Source: an uncultured Ruminococcus sp.
GTDB taxonomy: Bacteria > Bacillota > Clostridia > Oscillospirales > CAG-272
Reading direction: 5' to 3'
Length of the DNA: 7,278 bases
NCBI GenBank assembly: GCA_902778985.1
Contig: CACYZS010000056.1
Location: 1 to 7,278, forward strand
Below are positions 1 through 5,106 of the stretch, piece after piece. The position numbers and the translations under genes are program-made. Within the stretch, counting starts at the first letter, position 1, and each line of letters starts with the position of its first letter. Under the pieces are notes generated by a model. The model saw nothing but the letters and a program-made list of their open reading frames with translations. It ran no database searches and was not told the origin of the DNA.

Positions 1-634
1 GCTTTTTCTTTTCTTCCGCCCCGGGTTTGTCGGCGTCGGCGCGCAGCGCGCGTTTGAGCAGTCCCGCCGACGGAATGGTCCGCACGGAAAGCACCCAGAC
101 GGCGCCCGCTGCGACCTCGGCAGCCCCCGAGAACCAGAACGCGAGCCGCCACGAGAGCAGAATGATACTGACCGGCACGATGGCGAGATAGACCAGAACG
201 ATCCCGACGTTGCTGGCGATCGACACCCAAACGATCCCCTTCTGGAACCCGTCGTCGGTCATATCGCAGGTCATCTGCCGCACGAGCGACGGCCAGATCA
301 TGGCTTTGCACACGCCGTTCAGAAACCACGCGGTGCAGATCAGGGGCAAACTCGTCGCGCAGCCGACGGCGATATTGCACGTCCCCGCGCCGAGAAGTCC
401 CGCGAACACGACGAACCGCGGCGGGACGCGATCTCCGATGAAGCCCATCACGATCTGTCCGAACCCGTAGGAGATCGCCATCAAGGTCAGCGCAAGCCCG
501 AGCATCGCCTTGGCGTTTCCGCCGAAGGCGTCAATCATCTCGATTTTCGCCGCCGCAAGATTGTACCGTCCGAGATACTCAACGAGGTAGATCGCCGCGG
601 CAAGGACGGTCATCCTTCGGTCGATACGCGTCAT
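1..634 (-). CDS. MFS transporter, organophosphate antiporter-like (partial, N-terminal half)
   Basis: This is a membrane transporter cut by the left edge; 211 residues are visible and no stop is reached. Six hydrophobic segments can be seen, at roughly residues 8-28, 43-65, 73-91, 96-116, 133-153 and 155-185. A lysine-rich hydrophilic stretch follows (about 190-211), as expected of the central loop of a 12-helix MFS protein. YLGRYN (20-25) in helix 1, GFIGDRVPPR (64-73, the MFS loop 2-3 motif) and NGVCKAMIWPS (106-116) resemble the organophosphate:phosphate antiporter branch (GlpT/UhpT type). That suggests a phosphorylated or acidic sugar substrate, but the substrate cannot be read from this half. 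The ATG at 634 is the only good start: its frame is closed by a TGA at 664-662, and the ATG at residue 8 has no usable spacing from a ribosome binding site. The Shine-Dalgarno for 634 (GGGA, 9 bases upstream) is weak. It has its own promoter and lies beyond the terminator of the aldolase operon. Confidence 0.85.
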   Translation of the reverse strand, partial: MTRIDRRMTVLAAAIYLVEYLGRYNLAAAKIEMIDAFGGNAKAMLGLALTLMAISYGFGQIVMGFIGDRVPPRFVVFAGLLGAGTCNIAVGCATSLPLICTAWFLNGVCKAMIWPSLVRQMTCDMTDDGFQKGIVWVSIASNVGIVLVYLAIVPVSIILLSWRLAFWFSGAAEVAAGAVWVLSVRTIPSAGLLKRALRADADKPGAEEKKK

Positions 635-665
635 ATGCGGTTTTCCCGGTTGCGCTCTGTTCACC
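579..665 (-). CDS. Possible 28-codon leader ORF overlapping the MFS start
   Basis: A GTG at 665-663 has a good Shine-Dalgarno (GAGAGG at 677-672, 6-base spacing). This is better than the one in front of the transporter ATG. The GTG opens a 28-codon frame that overlaps the start of the transporter in another frame and stops at TGA 581-579. It may be a leader peptide that couples translation into the transporter, a remnant of an older start displaced by a one-base change, or chance. The peptide shows no recognisable motif. Confidence 0.25.
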   Translation of the reverse strand, partial: GEQSATGKTAYDAYRPKDDRPCRGDLPR

Positions 666-720
666 GCAATCCTCTCAATCTAAGTCGGTCGCCCGACAAC
701 CGTAAAAAATTTAGACTTTC

Positions 721-749
721 ATTATACCATTCTTGCGTCTGTTTTGCAA
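721..749 (-). promoter_or_regulatory. Sigma-A/sigma-70 type promoter of the MFS transporter gene
   Basis: Read on the minus strand, the -35 box is TTGCAA (749-744) and the -10 box is TATAAT (726-721), separated by 17 bases. The -10 is preceded by TGG, giving an extended -10. The stretch upstream of the -35 (about 750-782) is very A-rich on this strand and could act as an UP element. Transcription would start near 714, leaving a leader of about 80 bases before the ATG at 634. Confidence 0.8.
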
Positions 750-777
750 CAGTTTTTTACTTATTTTTTCTTTTCCA

Positions 778-805
778 TTTTTCGGTCTGTCCTTTTTTTA
801 CAGCC
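778..805. repeat. 28-base direct repeat, copy 1
   Basis: This is identical over 28 bases to 1005-1032, 227 bases away: TTTTT, then CGGTCTGTCC, then seven Ts, then ACAGCC. The match continues leftwards for 7 more bases (771-777 against 998-1004) with two mismatches, so 33 of 35 positions agree. This copy lies about 29 bases upstream of the transporter -35 box. Confidence 0.9.
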
Positions 806-834
806 CCGCTGGCAGGGGCTCGGAAAAAAAGAGG
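791..834. repeat. Imperfect inverted repeat (hairpin) flanked by T7 and A7
   Basis: The core stem is AGCCCC (802-807) against GGGGCT (815-820) with a 7-base loop. Outside it, seven Ts (793-799) face seven As (824-830), and CC (791-792) faces GG (833-834), with small bulges between. On both strands the core stem is followed by A-tracts rather than a T-tract, so it is not a standard terminator. Its left arm lies within copy 1 of the direct repeat. Confidence 0.7.
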
Positions 835-840
835 CGGAAG

Positions 841-892
841 CGTCGCTTTGCGCGCTCGGCGCCGTACAGGCGTACGGCAGAGGCGCAAAACG
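841..892. repeat. Long imperfect palindrome
   Basis: Four nested matching blocks can be seen: CGT (841-843) with ACG (890-892), TTTGCGC (847-853) with GCGCAAA (883-889), CTC (855-857) with GAG (880-882), and GCCGTAC (861-867) with GTACGGC (872-878) around a 4-base AGGC loop. Together they give about 20 pairs interrupted by short bulges. There is no T-tract directly after it on either strand. It could be a protein-binding palindrome, an RNA stem or a dispersed repeat element. Confidence 0.7.
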
Positions 893-908
893 GCGGTAGA
901 AAAAGCGA

Positions 909-943
909 AAAATAAAAGGAAGAAGCCCGACGGGTTTCTTCCT
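909..943 (-). terminator. Rho-independent terminator of the CYTH-ligase-aldolase operon
   Basis: On the minus strand an 11-pair stem (943-933 with 929-919, one G.U pair, 3-base loop) is followed at once by TTTTATTTTT (918-909). It lies about 97 bases past the aldolase stop codon. The plus-strand side is followed only by TCTTTCC, so it should work mainly on minus-strand transcripts. It separates the aldolase operon from the transporter promoter. Confidence 0.88.
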
Positions 944-1004
944 CTTTCCTTATCCGCGCAAGAAAGGCGGTCGTGTGATCGACTGTATTATCCTGTTTTT
1001 TCGC

Positions 1005-1032
1005 TTTTTCGGTCTGTCCTTTTTTTACAGCC
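1005..1032. repeat. 28-base direct repeat, copy 2
   Basis: This is a perfect copy of 778-805 in the same orientation. It begins 8 bases beyond the stop codon of the aldolase gene (TAA at 1043-1041), so it would be transcribed in the 3' untranslated region of that operon, before the terminator. Confidence 0.9.
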
Positions 1033-1040
1033 TCTGCGGA

Positions 1041-2003
1041 TTATTTCTGGACTACGTGGAAAGCAAAGCCCAAAATCTCGTCCTTGAAGTAGAAGAACTT
1101 CGGCTTTCCGTTGTCGGCGTAGGTGATCGAGGATTCGTCGATCGCAAATCCCTGCCGTTTGAAGTACGCCATCGCCCGGTCGACGAAGTTGGTTTTGATC
1201 CCGATGTGTCCGTTCTTGCCGGGACCTTTCGCCATCATGACTTCAAACGGGACGCCGGCGAAGTAACTCTTGCTGGTCTCGCGGACCGGCAGACCGAACA
1301 TGGTCTCGAGCAGTTTCGCCGCGCGGAGCGCCTCTTCCTTGTTTTCGGAGTTGATCCCGACGTGCGCGAACTCGAAGCCGAGCATGGCGCGGACGGCGCC
1401 GCGCGTCAGTTCGGTGATCTCGTCCCACTTCTTGTCGCGGATCAGGTCGTCCTTCACCATGAAACTGCCGCCGCAGCAGAGGATCTTATCGAACTGCAGG
1501 TAGGAGAGCAGGTTGTCGGCGTTGATCCCGCCGGTCGGCATGAAGCGCATCGCGCCGTAGGGAGCCGACATGGCTTTCAGCATCTTGAGTCCGCCGACCG
1601 CTTCCGCCGGGAAGAACTTGACGGTATCGAGTCCGAGTTCGATCGCCTGCTCGATATCCGAGGGGTTGGCGGTACCGGGAATGATCGGAATATTCTTCGA
1701 TTTGCAGTAGGCGACGGTCTTGGGGTTCAGCCCGGGGCTGACGATCATCTTCGCCCCCGCGGCGACGGCGGCGTCGACCTGCGCGGCGTTCAGCACCGTG
1801 CCGGCGAGCACAAGCATCTCGGGGAACGCGTCGGTGATCTTCTTGATCGCCTCAGCGGCGCAGGAAGTACGGAAGGTGATCTCCGCGGCGGGAAGTCCGC
1901 CGTCGATCAGCGCCTTCGCAAGCGGAATCGCGTCGTCGGGATTGCTGATCTTGATGACGGGGATCACGCCCAGTTCGTACACCTTTTGTTCGAGTTCGGT
2001 CAT
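1041..2003 (-). CDS. eda: KDPG/KHG aldolase with C-terminal VOC domain
   Basis: A 320-residue fusion. Residues 1 to about 205 are a class I 2-keto-3-deoxy-6-phosphogluconate / 4-hydroxy-2-oxoglutarate aldolase. It cleaves KDPG to pyruvate and glyceraldehyde 3-phosphate in the Entner-Doudoroff and sugar-acid pathways. The expected active-site residues are present: Glu41 and Arg45 (EITFRT), Thr69 (AGT), Pro90 (SPG), the Schiff-base Lys129 (TVKFFPAE), and the phosphate-site turns at GG158-159 and GGS178-180. Residues about 212-320 form a vicinal-oxygen-chelate (glyoxalase-like) fold, starting HVGIN; His214, Glu254, His266 and Glu309 are possible metal ligands by spacing. Stand-alone aldolases are about 210 residues; this longer form is, as I recall, known in Clostridia. 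It is last in the operon, 38 bases after the ligase-like gene. The start ATG has GAAGGAG upstream (2021-2015) with a rather long 11-base spacing. The role of the VOC domain is unknown. Confidence 0.93.
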   Translation of the reverse strand: MTELEQKVYELGVIPVIKISNPDDAIPLAKALIDGGLPAAEITFRTSCAAEAIKKITDAFPEMLVLAGTVLNAAQVDAAVAAGAKMIVSPGLNPKTVAYCKSKNIPIIPGTANPSDIEQAIELGLDTVKFFPAEAVGGLKMLKAMSAPYGAMRFMPTGGINADNLLSYLQFDKILCCGGSFMVKDDLIRDKKWDEITELTRGAVRAMLGFEFAHVGINSENKEEALRAAKLLETMFGLPVRETSKSYFAGVPFEVMMAKGPGKNGHIGIKTNFVDRAMAYFKRQGFAIDESSITYADNGKPKFFYFKDEILGFAFHVVQK

Positions 2004-2041
2004 GGTATTCTATTCTCCTTCGGGGTAGTTGAAATGCAGTG

Positions 2042-3451
2042 TCAGACGTTCTCGCCCCATTCGGGCGCGAGCAGACGCGCCGTCCGCTCGGTCTCTTCAA
2101 GTTGTTCGAGCATGACGAAGACGGCGATCGCCATCACGGCGTACGGGAACGGGCAGAACTCGCCGGGGTTGAGTTGCGACATCAGAAACAGTCCGATGTA
2201 GGACAGCCCGAGCGTCGAGCGCACCGGGCCTTTCTTCCGGCGGAAGATCAGGGTCGAGCGCAGAAGGATCTGGAGCAGGTAGGCAAAGAAACCGACCAGT
2301 CCCATCGAGGCAAAGATCTGCGGGAAGTACATATGGAACCAGCAGAGCGCGCCCTTCTTGGGGTCATAGATTCCGTCGAGGGCGTGATTGCGGAGCCCGA
2401 TCCCGAAGATCGGGTGTTCGCTGAACGCGCGGAACGCGATCGGAAGCGCCTCCGAACGGGGCTCGTGCGGATCGACGCCACCGAAGTCCGGGTAGGTGGT
2501 CATAAACCAGTTGATCCCGATCAGGGCGATCAGGATCAGAAACGGACCGAGGAACGACCCGATCTTCTTCGAGATCGGTCCGCAGTAGCGCAGCCAGAAC
2601 AGATAGCAGAGGATCAGTTCGATCGCCCCGAGCAGGATGCCGGCGCGCGAGCCGCTGGTCACGATGGCGAGGAAGAAGACGAAGCAGGAGAGGATGTGCA
2701 GCGGGTGCTGTTTCAGGGCGTACCAGACCGGGAAGGGCATCGCGAGCATCAGCAGCGTCGAATAGTTGTTCGACGGCTGGAACTCGGCGTAGAGCAGATT
2801 CTGAAGCACCCGGGAGAAGAAGTAGGGTTCGGCGGGGTTGTCCCGGATCGTGTAAAGCAGAATGACGGCGCAGGAGAGGATCCCGACCAGGTACATCATC
2901 GGCGCGACGCGTCCGAAGATCCCGTAGACGTTGAAGCGCGAGAAGCGCGATTTTAAGAGCAGGTAGATCAGAACCATCCCGAGCCCGAGCGTCAGAACGT
3001 AGAAGAGCGACATCGGGGAGAGCAGATCTTCCCGCGCGATGTACCCCGTCCCGCCGAGCATCAGGGCGATCATGACGGCGACCTGTCCGAAGAAGGTGCG
3101 CCCGATCTTCATCTTTTCCCGGAAGACGATCAGGTTGTAGATAAAGGCGACAAGAAAGACGCCCACGACCCAAGAGTAGCGGATAAAGGTATCAAAACTG
3201 TCGTAGCAGGGGAGCACGATACAGGAGAGAAGCAGGAGCGGGAGCGCGGGGACCGACAGATCCGAACAGAAGACCAGTTCCAGAGAGGCGACGAGTATGA
3301 ACACGACGGCGCCGACGACGTACCATCTGAACCAGACGAACGCAAGCGCCAGCAAAAAGAGCAGTACCGTCACCGTGGACGAACCGAAAATTCCGTTGAA
3401 CCGATACCCGCGGGACCGCGTCCCGGATACCGGGGTTTCACCTGGAAACAC
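2042..3451 (-). CDS. O-antigen ligase / polymerase-like membrane protein (Wzy_C family)
   Basis: A 469-residue protein with about 11 to 12 hydrophobic segments and a hydrophilic external loop before the last helices. Three features fit the O-antigen ligase/polymerase superfamily: SGSRAG (266-271, with the conserved Arg269), FRAFSEHPIFGIGLRN (340-355) in the large loop, and WFHMYF (371-376, His373). These integral membrane enzymes transfer or polymerise glycans carried on undecaprenyl diphosphate at the outer face of the membrane. In a Firmicute the product would be a capsule, a wall polysaccharide or a glycosylated protein rather than lipopolysaccharide. I chose GTG at 3451-3449 because AAAGGAG (3466-3460) stands 8 bases upstream. 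An in-frame ATG at 3529 would add 26 hydrophilic residues, overlap the upstream gene by 41 bases and lack such a site. It is the middle gene of the operon. No glycosyltransferases are adjacent, so its substrate is open. Confidence 0.85.
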   Translation of the reverse strand: MFPGETPVSGTRSRGYRFNGIFGSSTVTVLLFLLALAFVWFRWYVVGAVVFILVASLELVFCSDLSVPALPLLLLSCIVLPCYDSFDTFIRYSWVVGVFLVAFIYNLIVFREKMKIGRTFFGQVAVMIALMLGGTGYIAREDLLSPMSLFYVLTLGLGMVLIYLLLKSRFSRFNVYGIFGRVAPMMYLVGILSCAVILLYTIRDNPAEPYFFSRVLQNLLYAEFQPSNNYSTLLMLAMPFPVWYALKQHPLHILSCFVFFLAIVTSGSRAGILLGAIELILCYLFWLRYCGPISKKIGSFLGPFLILIALIGINWFMTTYPDFGGVDPHEPRSEALPIAFRAFSEHPIFGIGLRNHALDGIYDPKKGALCWFHMYFPQIFASMGLVGFFAYLLQILLRSTLIFRRKKGPVRSTLGLSYIGLFLMSQLNPGEFCPFPYAVMAIAVFVMLEQLEETERTARLLAPEWGENV

Positions 3452-3459
3452 GCCTGGAT

Positions 3460-3466
3460 CTCCTTT
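3460..3466 (-). promoter_or_regulatory. Ribosome binding site that fixes the GTG start of the ligase-like gene
   Basis: AAAGGAG on the minus strand, 8 bases before GTG at 3451-3449. This near-perfect Shine-Dalgarno decides in favour of the GTG over the upstream in-frame ATG at 3529. Confidence 0.85.
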
Positions 3467-3488
3467 CGATAGAATGATACGGCGACCG

Positions 3489-4016
3489 TCAGAGGGCGGC
3501 GTCGGGTTCCGGCGGGATCCGCCGGGCAAGATTGCGGTTGGTGTACGCGGCCTCCCCGGTCACCTCGCGGATCACCGTAAGGCAGGGCGGAATGGGCGCA
3601 GAGAGCGAAGCGTCGGGGAGTTCGGTCTCGAGGATCGCGGTCTTTTTCCAAAACGGATAGACGTCCACCTCGTAGACCTGTCCGTCAAGGGGAAACGCGT
3701 ACCGCGTTTTGATAACGGTATTCAGCGCCGGATCGCGGCGGGAAAGCAGCGACCGGTAGGTCCCCTCGTCCACCGTCTCCTCGTCTTCCCTTGCCTCGAC
3801 TTTGGAGAGCCGGATCTTCACCGTGTGGGTGTACTCGGTCCGGTCGGAAAAACGCCGGAGCCGGATCCGCTCGGTCGCGCCGGGGGCAGGGTCGGGCAGA
3901 TAGGTCTGTTCGATCTCCGAGACGACGCAGCCGGGCAGCGCGCAAAGCGCCGCGACGTCGGGCATTCGGATCAGATACTTCCGCTCGATCTCCAAAGGAA
4001 TTCCAGACGACTGCAT
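3489..4016 (-). CDS. CYTH domain protein (triphosphate tunnel metalloenzyme)
   Basis: A 175-residue soluble protein made almost entirely of one CYTH domain, the size of stand-alone bacterial triphosphate tunnel enzymes. The signature ExExK is EIERK (Glu9, Glu11, Lys13). The alternating charged strands of the tunnel follow: RIRLRR (50-55), Lys67, KTR (103-105), EVD (116-118) and ETE (130-132), then a conserved C-terminal region with Asn160. Such enzymes bind triphosphates with divalent metals inside a beta barrel. Known members hydrolyse inorganic triphosphate, thiamine triphosphate or nucleoside triphosphates, or cyclise ATP; which applies here cannot be told from sequence. It is the first gene of the operon, about 26 bases after the predicted transcription start. 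GAAGGGA (4031-4025) lies 8 bases before the ATG. The stop is 37 bases before the ligase-like start. Confidence 0.88.
   Translation of the reverse strand: MQSSGIPLEIERKYLIRMPDVAALCALPGCVVSEIEQTYLPDPAPGATERIRLRRFSDRTEYTHTVKIRLSKVEAREDEETVDEGTYRSLLSRRDPALNTVIKTRYAFPLDGQVYEVDVYPFWKKTAILETELPDASLSAPIPPCLTVIREVTGEAAYTNRNLARRIPPEPDAAL
3509..3525. repeat. Perfect 7-bp hairpin at the end of the CYTH gene
   Basis: CCGGCGG (3509-3515) and CCGCCGG (3519-3525) surround a 3-base loop. It lies inside the last codons of the CYTH gene, about 58 bases before the start of the next gene in the operon. No T-tract follows, so it is not a terminator. It could affect mRNA processing or stability between the two genes, or simply reflect codons for the Arg-Arg-Ile-Pro-Pro stretch. 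Confidence 0.5.
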
Positions 4017-4048
4017 AGACCTTTTCCCTTCGATAGTCTCTTTTATTC

Positions 4049-4077
4049 ATTTTAGCACACTCGCGCGTGAATGTCAA
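4049..4077 (-). promoter_or_regulatory. Promoter of the CYTH-ligase-aldolase operon
   Basis: On the minus strand the -35 box is a consensus TTGACA (4077-4072) and the -10 box is TAAAAT (4054-4049), with a 17-base spacer and a TGC extended -10. The predicted start is near 4042, leaving a leader of about 26 bases before the ATG at 4016. No operator-like palindrome overlaps it. Confidence 0.85.
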
Positions 4078-4155
4078 CGGTTTCGGCGAATATGATCGGA
4101 CTCGACCGCTTTTTCGTTTTTTGCCCGCCGGACGCCGAAAATCGCGCCGCCGCAC

Positions 4156-4185
4156 TTGACAAAAAGGGGGTGACTTTGGTATAAT
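4156..4185 (+). promoter_or_regulatory. Promoter of the nfnAB operon
   Basis: The -35 box is a consensus TTGACA (4156-4161) and the -10 box is a consensus TATAAT (4180-4185), with an 18-base spacer and TGG just before the -10. The sequence TGGTATAATG is shared exactly with the transporter promoter. Transcription would start near 4192, giving a leader of about 54 bases. No Rex-like TTGTTAA/TTAACAA palindrome is visible here. Confidence 0.88.
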
Positions 4186-4205
4186 GTTTTTTAATATTTT
4201 ACCCG

Positions 4206-4226
4206 CGGCTCCGCCCGTCGGAGCCG
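4206..4226 (+). other. Leader hairpin upstream of nfnA
   Basis: CGGCTCCG (4206-4213) and CGGAGCCG (4219-4226) form a perfect 8-bp stem with a 5-base loop (CCCGT) in the 5' untranslated region. It ends about 7 bases before the ribosome binding site (AAGAAAGGA). There is no T-tract, so it is not an attenuator by itself. It could stabilise the mRNA or form part of a translational control element. Confidence 0.6.
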
Positions 4227-4245
4227 ATCGGAAGAAAGGAAACCC

Positions 4246-5091
4246 ATGTACCGCATCACAGAAAAACGGAGTCTGAACCCCACCGTGACCATGATGGAGA
4301 TCGAGGCGCCCTACGTCGCCGCGTCCGCCCGCCCCGGGCAGTTCGTGATCCTGCGCGTGGACGAGGGCGGTGAACGCATCCCCCTGACCGTCGCCGGATA
4401 CGACCGGGAGAAGGGGACCGTCCGCATCATCTTCCAGATCGTCGGCGCCACCACCTCCGCCCTGAACCGGAAGAACGTCGGAGACACCATTCCCGACTTT
4501 GCCGGCCCGCTCGGCAAACCGACCGAGGTCGAAGGGCTGAAAAAAGTCTGCGTCGTCGGGGGCGGCGTCGGCTGCGCGATCGCGCTGCCCATCGCCGAGG
4601 AACTCCACCGTCTGGGATGCGAAGTGCATACCGTCATCGGCTTCCGCTCCAAGGATCTATTGATCCTGGAAAAGGAATTCGCCGCGGTCTCCGACCGTCT
4701 TGCCGTCATGACCGACGACGGGAGCGCGGGGCGGCAGGGCGTGGTCACGCTCCCGCTCGGCGAGTGGCTCTCCGCCGGGGAGAACTACGACGAGATCATC
4801 ACGATCGGTCCCCTGATCATGATGAAGTTCGTGGTCGCCACGGCGAAACCCTTCGGCGTTCCGACCGTCGTTTCGATGAACCCCATCATGATCGACGGGA
4901 CGGGAATGTGCGGCGGCTGCCGCCTGACCGTCGGGGGCGAGACCAAGTTCGCCTGCGTCGACGGGCCGGATTTCGACGGCTACCTGATCGATTTCGACGA
5001 GGCGATGAGCCGCTCGACCATGTACCGCGATTTTGAGGCGGTACGCCGGGAAGAGGAATGCAACCTCTACCGCGACGCGAACAACAAGTAA
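4246..5091 (+). CDS. nfnA: NADH-dependent ferredoxin:NADP+ oxidoreductase, small subunit (NfnA)
   Basis: A 281-residue cytosolic flavoprotein of the PyrK / ferredoxin-NADP reductase-like family. In NfnAB it carries FAD and a [2Fe-2S] cluster and takes electrons from NADH. Visible parts: the FAD-binding barrel with PGQF (30-33), RIPLTV (44-49) and GPLG (87-90); the nucleotide fold with VVGGGVGCA (103-111); and the cluster motif DGTGMCGGC followed by a third cysteine, giving Asp217, Cys222, Cys225 and Cys237. That Asp-x4-Cys-x2-Cys-x11-Cys spacing matches the unusual Asp-plus-three-Cys site known from NfnA. The length is normal. The start ATG has AAGAAAGGA just upstream. The large subunit follows after 15 bases. 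The same family includes sulfide dehydrogenase SudB, and databases often name it dihydroorotate dehydrogenase-like, but no pyrD is present. Confidence 0.93.
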   Translation: MYRITEKRSLNPTVTMMEIEAPYVAASARPGQFVILRVDEGGERIPLTVAGYDREKGTVRIIFQIVGATTSALNRKNVGDTIPDFAGPLGKPTEVEGLKKVCVVGGGVGCAIALPIAEELHRLGCEVHTVIGFRSKDLLILEKEFAAVSDRLAVMTDDGSAGRQGVVTLPLGEWLSAGENYDEIITIGPLIMMKFVVATAKPFGVPTVVSMNPIMIDGTGMCGGCRLTVGGETKFACVDGPDFDGYLIDFDEAMSRSTMYRDFEAVRREEECNLYRDANNK

Positions 5092-5106
5092 GGGGGCGGA
5101 CGAAAA

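Larger units (their letters stand above)
635..1040. other. Intergenic region rich in repeats and hairpins
   Basis: No convincing protein gene is seen in these 406 bases apart from the small overlapping leader ORF. The short plus-strand frames here are low-complexity phenylalanine- and arginine-rich readings of T-tracts and GC-rich hairpins, with no good start site. The region holds the transporter promoter, a direct repeat pair, two inverted repeats and the aldolase operon terminator, all listed separately. Its AT-rich base composition contrasts sharply with the GC-rich flanking genes. Confidence 0.75.

Noticed and set aside
635..1087. Short plus-strand frames in the intergenic region (phenylalanine-rich, with FFGLSFFYS twice)
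   Set aside because: The repeated peptide comes only from the 28-base DNA repeat. The frames lack start signals and have low-complexity composition.
975..2956. Long plus-strand open frames of 408 and 305 residues opposite the aldolase and ligase-like genes
   Set aside because: Both are antisense shadows of confident genes. The first begins inside the direct repeat and terminator region, and neither has a plausible start site or domain.
3452..3529. Upstream ATG at 3529 as the start of the ligase-like protein
   Set aside because: It would add 26 hydrophilic residues, overlap the CYTH gene and lack a ribosome binding site, whereas GTG at 3451 has AAAGGAG at 8 bases.
3297..4629. Open frames of 252 residues (plus, 3297-4055) and 314 residues (minus, 3685-4629)
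   Set aside because: They lie across the CYTH gene, the divergent promoter region and the nfnA start in the wrong frames, and have low-complexity charged sequence without motifs.
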